DNA of 64,000 bases from Halomicronema sp. CCY15110 (lineage in GTDB: Bacteria > Cyanobacteriota > Cyanobacteriia > Phormidesmidales > Phormidesmidaceae). The notes beneath the pieces are model-generated. The model had not been told where the DNA came from. It did no database searches and saw nothing but the letters and a program-made list of their open reading frames with translations. The stretch is taken from positions 62,001 through 126,000 of the forward strand of contig NZ_JACSWC010000433.1 in NCBI RefSeq assembly GCF_016888165.1. Reading direction: 5' to 3'. The number at the start of each line of letters is the position of its first letter. Position 1 is the stretch's first letter. A program made the translations under genes and the position numbers. Shown here one piece after another: positions 8,560 to 17,201 of the stretch.

Positions 8560-9072
8560 TCAGTCAGAGTCAGAAGCTTGGCTGTCGCGACGCCCCAACT
8601 CATAAACGCCACTGCCCACGGCGCAGAGTAACCCCAAGCTAACTGACCAACTGCCGCCCAAGCCCCAAATCACGCCATAGTGGATGACTGTGCCCAAGGC
8701 AACGAAGGGCAAGACGCTGAACATTGAGGCCCAGAAAGCATTTTGTGATTCCCGCCCAGTGCGCGTTTTTTCAAACTCTTCTTCTGAGAGGTAGAGCGAT
8801 CGCTCAGCAAAGTTGAACCAGCGGGTGAGTTGTAGCGTCACCCAGTCGCTCACAGGCGAAAAGGCCAAATACAAAGATAGCGCCCACAGCGTGGCCCCTG
8901 AGACTGCCGATGGATCAACCGAAAAAGAAAAGGGGAAGAGTTCTGTAAACATGAGTGGTGAACAAACTGATAACGCGATGACAAAAAGTGGGTCGATCAA
9001 AAGGCAGGGGGCTGACGGTGAAACGGTCATGGCTGATTCCTGGCCACCGTCCTTGATGGAAGCCACCGCCAA
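8560..9072 (-). CDS. Integral membrane protein of unknown function
   Basis: A 170-aa protein with four hydrophobic stretches (about residues 22-44, 54-75, 112-132 and 135-155), so probably four membrane helices. A charged loop lies in the middle (ERSLYLSEEEFEKTRTGRESQ). The C-terminus is polar (GRRDSQASDSD). The first 14 residues before a second Met (MTVSPSAP) may not be translated; the second Met would put the start at 9030. It does not match a family I know and has no obvious operon partner. Confidence 0.6.
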   Translation of the reverse strand: MAVASIKDGGQESAMTVSPSAPCLLIDPLFVIALSVCSPLMFTELFPFSFSVDPSAVSGATLWALSLYLAFSPVSDWVTLQLTRWFNFAERSLYLSEEEFEKTRTGRESQNAFWASMFSVLPFVALGTVIHYGVIWGLGGSWSVSLGLLCAVGSGVYELGRRDSQASDSD

Positions 9073-9354
9073 CTTTGAGTGAGAGGCATGGGCTCAGGGG
9101 CAGCGGCGATGACGTCGCCTACCGACATTTCTGTAAAGTAACGTTTAACAGGAGTAAAGGGCAAAACCGATTGAGGTGAATCTCGGGACGATGCTGACTG
9201 ACAACCCTATGCGGGAAAATGGGTTCGCCCCCCGAGCAAAAATCAGACTGACAACGGCTATGGATGAGTGGTGCATTTGAACTAAAATGTAGGCGACTCC
9301 ATCCTTCCAGAAAACGATAAAATTTAGTTTCCTGCGATCGCGATCGCTACCCCC

Positions 9355-10122
9355 ATGACAGAAACTGTTCAGCAACTTACTTTATTTGCTTTGAGTGACC
9401 ATCAATCCCCTTTGCCGGAATATCAGGTGCGCGAAAGTCAGCGGGCGCGTCATGTTTCTCTCAAGATTTCCTTTCAGGGCACATTAGAGGTGGTGGTGCC
9501 GCCCGGGTTTAATGAAACCGAAATTCCCAGCATTTTAGAGCGGCGGCGCGGGTGGATTACGAAAACCCTGAAGCGCATTGAGACGCAGCGGGCGACGTTG
9601 CCCGCTGCCCATAGCGTGGAAAAACCGACGGCATTGGAGCTGCGATCGCTAAATAATGAAGTCTGGAACGTGGTGTACAAGGCAACCCGTGACTCGACGG
9701 TGGCGCTGACCCAGAGCAATCCCCAAGAGTTGACCCTGCGTGGCCCCGTCGAAGATGCGATCGCCTGCCGCGAATTGTTGCGTAATTGGCTGCAGCGCAA
9801 AGCCCGAGTCGAGTTGGCACCCCGGTTGCAGCAGTTGAGCCAGCGGTGTGACCTGGCCTATAGCCGCATGGCCGTGCGCGGGCAGAGCACTCGCTGGGGC
9901 AGTTGCTCGTCCAAGCAGTCGATTAGTCTCAATTACAAACTGCTGTTTTTGCCGCCGCCGCTAGTGGACTATGTGCTGATTCACGAGCTGTGTCATACCG
10001 TGCATATGAATCACTCCAAGGCGTTCTGGCAATTGGTGCGGCAATATTATCCTGAGCTAGATCAAGCCAAGACCGACCTCAAGAAAGGTTGGCACTATGT
10101 CCCTAGCTGGGTCGATGCCTGA
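9355..10122 (+). CDS. YgjP-type metal-dependent hydrolase (M48-like fold)
   Basis: A 255-aa protein of the YgjP/DUF45 family. The zinc-binding motif HELCH is at residues 210-214 with further His residues at 217 and 220. It is preceded by the family signature RWGSCSSKQSISLNYKL (about 180-196). The N-terminal half carries VSLKIS and the R(R/A)xWI segment seen in the group. Most annotations call these M48 metallopeptidases; the E. coli homologue has been linked to nucleotide hydrolysis, so the true substrate is open. The end of this gene overlaps the start of the tocopherol cyclase gene. Confidence 0.85.
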   Translation: MTETVQQLTLFALSDHQSPLPEYQVRESQRARHVSLKISFQGTLEVVVPPGFNETEIPSILERRRGWITKTLKRIETQRATLPAAHSVEKPTALELRSLNNEVWNVVYKATRDSTVALTQSNPQELTLRGPVEDAIACRELLRNWLQRKARVELAPRLQQLSQRCDLAYSRMAVRGQSTRWGSCSSKQSISLNYKLLFLPPPLVDYVLIHELCHTVHMNHSKAFWQLVRQYYPELDQAKTDLKKGWHYVPSWVDA

Positions 10123-11215
10123 TTTCTTTTGGACGCCCCATAGCGGTTATCACTGGGATGGATCAGCCAGACGGTTCTTTGAAGGGTGGTATGTCCGGCT
10201 GACTTTACCGGAGTGCGGGGAATCGTTTGCGTTCATGTACTCCATCGACGACCCCGCCGGGCAGTCGGCGCTGAGTGGTGGGGCAGCGCAAATTTTAGGC
10301 CCTAGCGAGCAGTATCACGTGGCTTGGCTGCCCGATGTGCGTGGGTTTTGGGCTTGGCCTCATCGCTTGGGCGTGGGGCATGGGCAACGGATAGCGGGGG
10401 CCGGGCAGCGGGGGGGCTATCTGCCGCCAGCCGCGTTTTGGCAGCAGGTCAAGCAAGGCTACCAACTGACGGCGACCCAACATCAGGGATGTCTGGTGGA
10501 TGACGTGACGGGGGCGATCGCCCGTTGGCAATACGAAATCGAGCCCGTGTATGGCTGGGGAGCGCCGGATCAACCGCCACGGGCAACGGCGGGGTGGCTA
10601 TCCTATTTGCCGATTTTTGAGCCCGGTTGGCAGGTGCTGATGGCCCACGGGCGCGCCACGGGCTGGGTGGAATGGCAAGGGCATCGTTATGAATTTGAGC
10701 AAGCCCCCACCTACCTGGAAAAAAATTGGGGCGGGGCTTTTCCGCAGCGTTGGTTTTGGATTCAAGCAAATGCGTTCGCGGCGATCCCTGATCTGACAAT
10801 CACGGCAGTCGGGGGCAAGCGTCAGGTTTTAGGTCGAGAGGAAACCGTGGGTTTAGTGGGACTGCACTGGGCTGGTAAGTTCATTGCGCTGACCTCGCTT
10901 CAGGCCGCTGTCACTTGGCAAGTAGCACCCTGGGGCAGTTGGCAAATGACGATCGCCGATCACCGCTACCGGATAGTGTTGCGAGGGCAGTCCAAGTGCC
11001 CTCCCGCGCAGGTGAGAGTGCCCACCCGAGCAGGCTTACGCTTTGAGTGCTGGGACACGACACAGGGCCAATTAACCGTGTCAGTGTGGGAGCGATCTCC
11101 GCGATCACCCCTTCGCCAAACGCTCTTGCTTGAGGCAGAGACTCATCTGGCCGCCCTTGAAGTCGGTGGTCAGGGCTGGCAAGAGCCCTGGCAATTTGCC
11201 AAAGGCTTGATTTAA
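10097..11215 (+). CDS. Tocopherol cyclase
   Basis: A 372-aa protein of the tocopherol cyclase (VTE1 / slr1737) family, which closes the chromanol ring in vitamin E synthesis at membranes. Family marks are TPHSGYHWDG, RRFFEGWYVRLT, FMYSIDDP, then AAQILGP and YLEKNWGGAFPQRWFWIQAN. The ATG at 10097 overlaps the upstream gene by 26 nt. An internal ATG at 10115 (MPDFFW) fits the usual family start better and would leave an 8-nt overlap. Either way it is translationally close to the YgjP-type gene. tRNA-Asn follows on the other strand. Confidence 0.9.
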   Translation: MSLAGSMPDFFWTPHSGYHWDGSARRFFEGWYVRLTLPECGESFAFMYSIDDPAGQSALSGGAAQILGPSEQYHVAWLPDVRGFWAWPHRLGVGHGQRIAGAGQRGGYLPPAAFWQQVKQGYQLTATQHQGCLVDDVTGAIARWQYEIEPVYGWGAPDQPPRATAGWLSYLPIFEPGWQVLMAHGRATGWVEWQGHRYEFEQAPTYLEKNWGGAFPQRWFWIQANAFAAIPDLTITAVGGKRQVLGREETVGLVGLHWAGKFIALTSLQAAVTWQVAPWGSWQMTIADHRYRIVLRGQSKCPPAQVRVPTRAGLRFECWDTTQGQLTVSVWERSPRSPLRQTLLLEAETHLAALEVGGQGWQEPWQFAKGLI

Positions 11216-11220
11216 TTAAA

Positions 11221-11292
<72 letters not shown>

Positions 11293-11376
11293 TCGCGAAT
11301 GCTATATTAGCGAGATTTCGTCACCTTTGGCAACTGCTTCCGAGAAATTTGCGCGATTTTTCTCAAAAACAGCCCG

Positions 11377-11946
11377 TCAAGACCCGACGTTGGGGCGTTG
11401 CTCTAACTGGTTGCGGAGCGCCCGTAAGCGATCGTGCACTGCTGGCTTGAGGGTGGTGCTAAACCGCTTGGGAGTCTTGCCCGCCCGGCTGCGATGGTTG
11501 TTGCGTCCCTGCTGCACGGCGGCGCGCAAATCTTGGGCGAGGCGCTGGGCCGACATCCACTCGGCCCCGTAGCCCGTGACGGTGTGGCGATGGGCTTGGT
11601 CAGAGGTCGCCACAATCAAGCGCAGGTTGAAATACTGCACATCCTTGCGCAGTTCCGCACACCATTTTTCGATACAGCTATCGGCGGTTTGGCCGTAGTC
11701 GGTGTAGTGAATTAAGACATCATTAGTGATTGGCTCCTGCCAACTCGGCTGTCGTTGCTCGTAAGCATCGAAGACAATCCGGGTTCGGAACCCTTGGTAC
11801 GCGCTGTAATTTGTGAGTTCTTCAACCAACTGGTCGCGCGCGGCAGCCAGGGTCTCGCGATCGCGCAGACGTGACAATTGAGGCCAAGCGCCGATGATGT
11901 TGTAACCATCTACTAATAGCAGTGGCTGAGGAACTGAAGATTTCAT
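11377..11946 (-). CDS. YacP-type NYN-domain nuclease
   Basis: A 189-aa protein of the YacP/Rae1 family of NYN (PIN-like) RNases. The N-terminal LLLVDGYNIIGAWP (about residues 9-22) carries the first catalytic Asp13 and Asn16. Further acidic positions are in VFDAYEQ, IHYTDYGQTADSCIE and VATSDQAHR. The C-terminal about 40 residues are basic (RNNHRSRAGKTPKRF). The Bacillus relative Rae1 cuts mRNA on the ribosome, and a similar role is possible here but unproven. It is a single gene with spacers on both sides, close to tRNA-Asn on the same strand. Confidence 0.88.
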   Translation of the reverse strand: MKSSVPQPLLLVDGYNIIGAWPQLSRLRDRETLAAARDQLVEELTNYSAYQGFRTRIVFDAYEQRQPSWQEPITNDVLIHYTDYGQTADSCIEKWCAELRKDVQYFNLRLIVATSDQAHRHTVTGYGAEWMSAQRLAQDLRAAVQQGRNNHRSRAGKTPKRFSTTLKPAVHDRLRALRNQLEQRPNVGS

Positions 11947-12064
11947 GGCTCTAAGGCATAAAAATGAAATTATTAATACTTTCGTAATCTCAAGCTAACT
12001 TATTTTTCGGAAATTATCTGTTGCGCCTGCGACCAAGCCCGCAGCTCTCTGGTTAGCAGTCACC

Positions 12065-12754
12065 TTAGTCGCTGGCGGCTAAGATCTGGCGCAAGCTGGC
12101 GGGCTCGCCTTCCCGCACGACATGTCCGCCGCGCAGGAGGACGGCGCGATCGCAGTAATCCAATTCCACTAAACGGTGGGTCACCCAAAGGGCGGTCAAA
12201 TGTCGTTCTTTTACCAGGGTTTGCACCAGCTTGACCAGCTCAATCTGACTGTCGGGATCGAGCAAAGCTGTCGGTTCGTCGAGCAGTAACACTTCACAAT
12301 GGCGGGCGATCGCCCCCGCGATCGCGACCCGCTGCTTTTGCCCCCCACTCAGGGCATAGATAGGCCGCCGGGCTAAATGCGCCAGGTTCACCGCCGCCAG
12401 GGCTTCCGAAACTCGACTGCGCACCGTCGGCAACGGTAGGTTTTCGGCTACCAGGCCAAACGCGACGTCCGCCCCGACCGTCGGCATCACCAGCTGATGA
12501 TCGGGGTTTTGAAAGACATACCCAAAGGTGCCATGAATGCTGACCTGCCCCTGCTGGGGATCCAGCAACCCCGTCAATAGCTTGAGCAAGGTCGATTTGC
12601 CACTGCCGTTATCCCCCAGCAACATGCAAAATTCGCCCGGCGGCACAGCGAGAGAACACCGCTCCAAGACGCGGGCGGTCGGCGTCCAGGCAAACGAAAC
12701 ATCGTCAACCTGAATGGCGGGTGGGAGATCGGCGGTACCAGTGTGATCAGTCAT
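12065..12754 (-). CDS. Energy-coupling factor type ABC transporter ATPase
   Basis: A 229-aa ATPase with Walker A GDNGSGKST (residues 48-56), Q-loop VFQNPDHQL (80-88), ABC signature LSGGQKQR (135-142), Walker B VLLLDEP (155-161) and a switch His in VTHRL. The Q-loop wording FQNPDHQ is typical of EcfA/CbiO ATPases, which drive uptake of metals or vitamins together with a membrane T-protein and a substrate-binding S-protein. Neither partner is in this window, so the substrate is unknown. The UPF0367 gene lies 41 bp upstream on the same strand and may be cotranscribed. Confidence 0.88.
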   Translation of the reverse strand: MTDHTGTADLPPAIQVDDVSFAWTPTARVLERCSLAVPPGEFCMLLGDNGSGKSTLLKLLTGLLDPQQGQVSIHGTFGYVFQNPDHQLVMPTVGADVAFGLVAENLPLPTVRSRVSEALAAVNLAHLARRPIYALSGGQKQRVAIAGAIARHCEVLLLDEPTALLDPDSQIELVKLVQTLVKERHLTALWVTHRLVELDYCDRAVLLRGGHVVREGEPASLRQILAASD

Positions 12755-12795
12755 AGTTACGGGATTGTGGCCAGGGCTGGACAGGGGCGATCGCG

Positions 12796-13077
12796 TTATT
12801 TCGCCTCGTCTGGCACCAGTGAGAAAAAGCCGGGGGGACGACCGGAAGCCGATGTGGTGCCCGATTTTTCGTATAGCTGGACGGCGGCAATCTCGCTCGC
12901 CAAAATGCTGATGTGTTTGTTCGTGACTTGGTCGCAGGTGAGTTCCAGGACGACGGGGTTGCCACTGGTGAGTGCCTCAGTCACTTTTTTATAGTCGGCT
13001 TGGGCCGCTTCCAGCGTTTCTTTTTGGATCATGAGGGGCAGCGGCGACTGCTTCAAATTGAGTTCGAGCGTGTGCAT
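12796..13077 (-). CDS. UPF0367 family protein
   Basis: A 93-aa protein starting MHTLELNLKQSPLPLMIQ. It matches the cyanobacterial UPF0367 family in length and in its conserved segments: SPLPLMIQ, the LELTCDQ motif, ISAVQLYEKSG and the C-terminal SASGRPPGFF. The function is unknown. An open frame extends to 13338, but the residues before 13077 are Arg/His-rich, overlap purE in antisense and do not belong to the family, so I chose the ATG at 13077. Confidence 0.88.
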   Translation of the reverse strand: MHTLELNLKQSPLPLMIQKETLEAAQADYKKVTEALTSGNPVVLELTCDQVTNKHISILASEIAAVQLYEKSGTTSASGRPPGFFSLVPDEAK

Positions 13078-13239
13078 GAATAAATCAGTTAACGAGGTAC
13101 TTGCCCAGTATCTCAGAGAAGTTCTCTCCGATGCAGCGGGTATTGTCCACACTCGGCCCAAAAAGTCGGTGGCGATCGCAAATTTTGGGGACGACTGTTC
13201 GGGGTAAGATTTCGGGGCAGCGCACCAGGGCTTAACACC

Positions 13240-13764
13240 ATGACGACTCCTCTCGTTGGCATCATTATGGGCAGCGACTCCGATTTGCCGACCATGCAAG
13301 CGGCGATCGCGGTGTGCGAAGACTTTGCCGTGCCCCACGAGGTGGCGATTGTCTCAGCCCATCGCACCCCCCAGCGGATGGTGGACTATGCCCAGCAGGC
13401 GGATGAGCGCGGTCTGCAAGTGATTATTGCCGGGGCGGGGGGCGCGGCGCATTTGCCCGGCATGGTCGCGGCGTTGACCCCGCTGCCCGTGATTGGGGTT
13501 CCGGTGAAAACCAGCACCCTCAGCGGGGTGGACTCGTTATATTCCATCGTGCAAATGCCGGGGGGCATTCCGGTGGCGACGGTCGCCATTGGCAATGCCA
13601 AAAATGCCGGGCTGCTGGCGGTGCAAATACTCGCCACGACTCGTCCCGCCCTGCGGCAACAAGTGAAAGATTATCGTCAAGCTCTATCGGCCCAGGTCAT
13701 GGCGAAACAAGAACGCCTGGAGGCGGTGGGTTATCGGGAATATCTGGCGGCGGGCGATCGCTAA
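13240..13764 (+). CDS. purE: 5-(carboxyamino)imidazole ribonucleotide mutase
   Basis: A 174-aa PurE class I protein that moves the carboxyl group of N5-CAIR to give CAIR in purine synthesis. The active-site segments are clear: [11 protein letters not shown] (residues 9-19), SAHRTP (39-44), [13 protein letters not shown] (about 63-75) and the [20 protein letters not shown] stretch near the C-terminus. Length fits the family. PurK, the partner, is not nearby. It is divergent from the UPF0367 gene with a 162-bp spacer that should hold both promoters. Confidence 0.95.
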   Translation: MTTPLVGIIMGSDSDLPTMQAAIAVCEDFAVPHEVAIVSAHRTPQRMVDYAQQADERGLQVIIAGAGGAAHLPGMVAALTPLPVIGVPVKTSTLSGVDSLYSIVQMPGGIPVATVAIGNAKNAGLLAVQILATTRPALRQQVKDYRQALSAQVMAKQERLEAVGYREYLAAGDR

Positions 13765-13999
13765 CCGGCCCATAGAAATTGGCGGGCAAGTTGCATCACG
13801 GGAGGGGGAGTGGCTGAGGGGTTGGGTAGCTGGGTAGCTGGGTGGTTGCTGTCCAGGTGTCGGTCGCTGGTGAGGGTGCCCCTTAAAAATGCGAACTTAG
13901 GAATGGGGATTCAATTGAGTGTGGACAGCCGTCTCGGCTGTCTGAGAACAGGTAAAATACCCGCCCGACAAAACTTGAATTTTATACAATCCTGCTTCC

Positions 14000-15241
14000 T
14001 TAGCCCGGCTCCAAGCGAATCAGACGACCGTTGGACTCATCGGTAAGGACGTAGATCAAGCCGTCTGGCCCTTGGCGCACATCGCGCACCCGTTGCCCAA
14101 TGTTGATGGGGGTTTCGTTAATCACAGCACCAGAGTCATCCAACTCAATGTGGCGCACGTCCTGGGAAACGAGGCCGCCCGCAAACAGGTCGCCTTGCCA
14201 GGGGGCAAAGGCCTCGCCTTGGTAGACCAGCAGACCGGAGGGGGCGATCGCGGGTGTCCACACAATCAATGGATCGGCCATGCCCGGACGCGATCGCTCC
14301 GTGGTGATTTCGCCGCCGGAATACTCGCGGCTGTGGGTGACCTCAGGCCAACCATAGTTGCCCCCAGCTTCCACAAGATTCAGCTCATCGCCGCCGCGCG
14401 CCCCATGCTCGGTCGACCAGAGGAGATCGCTCACCGGGTCGTACATCAGCCCCTGGATATTGCGATGACCATAGCTCCAGATGGCCGGGTTCGCGCCGGG
14501 GGTATCCACAAAGGGATTATCCGCCGGGATCGAACCATCGTCATTGAGCCGGATAATTTTGCCTAAATGACTGGCCAAATTCTGAGCCTGCTCACGAATC
14601 AGGTTGCCCTCTAGCTGCAAAGGGGGATTGCCCCCGTCGCCAATGGAAATCAGCATGGTGTTGTCGGGCAACCAGGTGATCCGCGAGCCAAAGTGCTGCC
14701 CCCCCTGCTTCGAGCGATTCACCTCAAACAGGACTTGCCAATCCGAGAGCGCCTCGTCCACCAGTCGGGCTCGGGCCACGCGCGTTTGGTTGGCCGAGCG
14801 ATCGCCCTCGGCATAGGTGAAGTAGACCCACTGATTGTCGGCAAACTGCGGATGCACCGCGACATCCAACAGCCCCCCTTGCCCCGTGGTCAAAACGCCG
14901 GGGACGCCCGCCACCGGGGTTGGCTCTACCGATCCCGGGCGAATCAGGCTCACGCGTCCCGGTCGCTCGGTAACAATCATGGTGCCATCGGGCAACCAGT
15001 CCAGCCCCCAGGGATGTGCGAGGCCATCGACCAGCACGGTTTGCTGGATGGTGGGGGCTTGGGCGATCGCGGCGGGCGACTCATCGGCAGCGATCGCGGC
15101 TGTCGTGGCCTCGTCGGTGTTGGCGGCAGACGAGTTCGGCGCACTGGTCGCCATCTCGTCTGCCAACTCAGCCGCACACCCCGGTAGGAGGGGCGCAGCC
15201 AGCAAAATTCCCAGTGTCAATGTCAACCCGTAGCGGTTCAT
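14000..15241 (-). CDS. PQQ-dependent sugar dehydrogenase, lipoprotein
   Basis: A 413-aa protein of the glucose/sorbosone dehydrogenase family, a six-bladed beta-propeller that oxidises aldose sugars with PQQ. The N-terminus is a lipoprotein signal with lipobox LLPGC (Cys22). An Ala/Thr/Ser-rich linker to about residue 65 follows. Propeller motifs are visible: LAHPWGLDWLPDGTMIVTERPG, LLDVAVHPQFADN, VYFTYAEGD, GDGGNPP, HRNIQGLMYDP and STEHGARGGDELN. It should sit on the periplasmic side of a membrane. No PQQ synthesis genes are present, so cofactor use is unproven; many cyanobacterial members have no known substrate. Confidence 0.9.
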   Translation of the reverse strand: MNRYGLTLTLGILLAAPLLPGCAAELADEMATSAPNSSAANTDEATTAAIAADESPAAIAQAPTIQQTVLVDGLAHPWGLDWLPDGTMIVTERPGRVSLIRPGSVEPTPVAGVPGVLTTGQGGLLDVAVHPQFADNQWVYFTYAEGDRSANQTRVARARLVDEALSDWQVLFEVNRSKQGGQHFGSRITWLPDNTMLISIGDGGNPPLQLEGNLIREQAQNLASHLGKIIRLNDDGSIPADNPFVDTPGANPAIWSYGHRNIQGLMYDPVSDLLWSTEHGARGGDELNLVEAGGNYGWPEVTHSREYSGGEITTERSRPGMADPLIVWTPAIAPSGLLVYQGEAFAPWQGDLFAGGLVSQDVRHIELDDSGAVINETPINIGQRVRDVRQGPDGLIYVLTDESNGRLIRLEPG

Positions 15242-15627
15242 AGCGTATCCGTGGCTTAATCGTCAGCTTGGCATCTAGCGCCGACACAACTGCCCAAAGC
15301 TTTGATCCTTTTGGGCGGTCAAGTCATCTTGATTCTAAAGTGTCCGTTTCGCGGTGGGGGCAAATCTCGCCGACCTGCCGCCAAGTATTCTCCCCAGGGC
15401 GTCAGCATTGGCTCCACCGCACGATGCTAAGGGACTTGCGCGCAAAAAAGCTCCCCATGAACCGAGTTTCGACTCCGCTCAACTCTCGATGCTGGTAGGG
15501 TGAGCGAAGTCGAAACCGGATTGAACGGGGACTTTATTTAGTTGCCGATCCCTAACTGCCCGATCAAATGCTCTAGGGTGGCTCAAATCGATTATCCTGC
15601 GGGCAACGAGTAGTGTAGATAGAAGCG
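15242..15627. other. Spacer with an inverted repeat
   Basis: A 386-bp spacer between the divergent sugar dehydrogenase and HNH genes. It contains GTTTCGACTCCGCTCA at 15466-15481 facing TGAGCGAAGTCGAAAC at 15501-15516, with one mismatch and a 19-nt loop. This is the kind of short hairpin repeat found scattered in cyanobacterial genomes. Promoters for the two flanking genes should lie here, but I cannot place them with confidence. Confidence 0.55.
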
Positions 15628-16167
15628 ATGCCCATCATTCGCGATCGCTATCCCAAAAATTGGCATAGCCTGGCACTGCAAATTAAGCACGAGGCGAAGT
15701 GGTGTTGTCAGCAGTGTCAGCGCCCCTGTCGTCAGCCCAGCGAACCGTTGGCTCAGTTGCAACACCGGGTGGAACGATGGCGACAAACGCAGACGCCCCG
15801 GCCCGACAAGTTTGAAGTGGCCCCGCGACGGTATCTGCTCACGGTGGCGCACTTGGATCAGCAACCCAGCAACCAAGACCCCAGTAATCTCAAGGCACTC
15901 TGCACCGTCTGTCATCTCCAGTTCGACAGTCGGTTTCGCGCCAAGCAGCGACGACTCAAGGCGGAGTTCTTTGGCCAGCTTTCCATCGATGATGCTTGGC
16001 CCGAGGGCCTGCAACTCTCGCTGATGCCCCAGGCGGTGTCACCGTTTAGCCTGCCGCGTCAGGGGGCGGCTCCCGTTGAGGGCAAGGGCACGTCGCGATC
16101 AGGGCCGCAGCCCGGTGCGGTGGAGGGCGATCGCGAAGACGCGGCCGAACTGACTGACATGCCGTAA
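15628..16167 (+). CDS. HNH-type nuclease-like protein
   Basis: A 179-aa protein with an HNH-like zinc-stabilised core. Cys27-x2-Cys30 (CQQC) forms the first half. YLLTVAHLDQQPSN (His75) gives the HNH histidine. NLKALCTVCHLQFD (Asn88, Cys92, Cys95, His96) gives the remaining Asn, Cys pair and His. The C-terminal about 50 residues are low in complexity and probably disordered. HNH proteins of this size are often phage- or defence-related nucleases, but cyanobacteria also carry lone copies of unknown role. No partner gene is adjacent. Confidence 0.8.
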   Translation: MPIIRDRYPKNWHSLALQIKHEAKWCCQQCQRPCRQPSEPLAQLQHRVERWRQTQTPRPDKFEVAPRRYLLTVAHLDQQPSNQDPSNLKALCTVCHLQFDSRFRAKQRRLKAEFFGQLSIDDAWPEGLQLSLMPQAVSPFSLPRQGAAPVEGKGTSRSGPQPGAVEGDREDAAELTDMP

Positions 16168-17201
16168 CCCTGAGGAGTGCACAGCTGACGGCATCAATAA
16201 AACTAGCAAAGCATACGTATCTCCACTGATAAAATGCGCTTCGATTCAGTTCTTGCCACCGAAGAAATAAACTTTGTTTGCAGTCTGAAAGAATTGATCC
16301 CGTCGGGGTTATTCTAATAAAAAGAAGCGTTTAGCTTCGATTTCAAATGACCGTTCAGTCCACGTTAAATAGGAGGTTCGCTATCGATTTAACGTCTGAA
16401 ACGTCATCACAGGCAACAGCATCCAATCAGGTTTTTGATATCTCCTCTAGCTTGTAGCATGGGAGTTTAGTCTCAGATATTGCGGGGCGCGAAGTCACCG
16501 AAACAGTTATCGAGACGGCTCTGTAAAGGCTCAATCAATGTCGGGAGATCCCTCAACGAGACCGTTCTGGGTGCTGTTGTCGTTTTAAATTAATTCTTAT
16601 GCCAAATCTCTTATTTAAACCTCGATTTTTTTACTTTGGTGAGCTAAAGATCTTGATTTTCATCAATCCTTAGCTAGAGTCTAAATATTATTTTTGGCCT
16701 ATTGGGAGTGCGCTCTGATGGTTGCTCTAGCTGCATGAAAATGCTAGCGGCGATCGCTCCGGTGGCTGCTAAGCAACGATTGTCCGAACCGTTCGGGTGA
16801 GTCTGTCGCACTCCATCACTAAGCTGATCTTTCTAGGGGATGACCTTCGACTCTGCAATGATTGATCCCGCAGTAAAAAGCCTCCCCTGACTGTCGCGAC
16901 AGAGGAGGCATGACCTTTCGGTCAGAAAGCCATCTGGTGATGGCTGTTTATAGAGTGCCCAGATCGGTGGGGGTTCTAGTGATCAGCGGGGGCAAACCAG
17001 ACAAGATTTTTCGGCTCCTCTTTGCTCGTCCTGGGAGAGCTGGGATCACGAGCTGGGGGAGACGTTGATTGGAGAGAGTACGCACGAGGCTCGCGATCGC
17101 CCTATCAAGACCAGCGACAGCGATTTTCACCTTGATATCTGACCGACCCTGAGTCGAGCAATATTCGGGAGCGCCCAGCTCGACATCTCAGAGCGCAACA
17201 G
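16168..17201. other. 1-kb spacer; only the 16.88-16.95 kb hairpin group stands out
   Basis: Between the HNH gene and the response regulator stop. The left 700 bp is AT-rich and holds no frame with coding character. From 16875 to 16945 three stem-loops follow one another and end in a T-run on the minus strand; these are described as a separate feature. A 60-codon GTG frame (16948-17130, minus) ends just before these hairpins but has no ribosome-binding site and no family resemblance. Confidence 0.5.
16875..16945 (-). ncRNA. Candidate structured RNA or 3' leader ending in a terminator
   Basis: On the minus strand three hairpins follow each other. AGCCATC/GATGGCT (16928-16945) is a perfect 7-bp stem with a 4-nt loop. 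TGACC-GAAA-GGTCA (16911-16924) is a 5-bp stem closed by a GNRA tetraloop. GCCTCC...GGAGGC (16880-16909) encloses the palindrome CTGTCGCGACAG and is followed directly by five T's (16875-16879). The last is a good intrinsic terminator. The T-run and the GAAA loop both fix the strand as minus. It could be the end of the two-component operon mRNA, whose stop is about 260 nt upstream, or a separate small RNA. Confidence 0.5.

Noticed and set aside
13078-13338. N-terminal extension of the UPF0367 gene
   Set aside because: The extra 87 residues are Arg/His-rich, overlap purE in antisense, and the family starts at the ATG at 13077.
16948-17130. 60-codon minus-strand frame before the three hairpins
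   Set aside because: GTG start with no ribosome-binding site and no protein family features; kept only as part of the possible RNA region.
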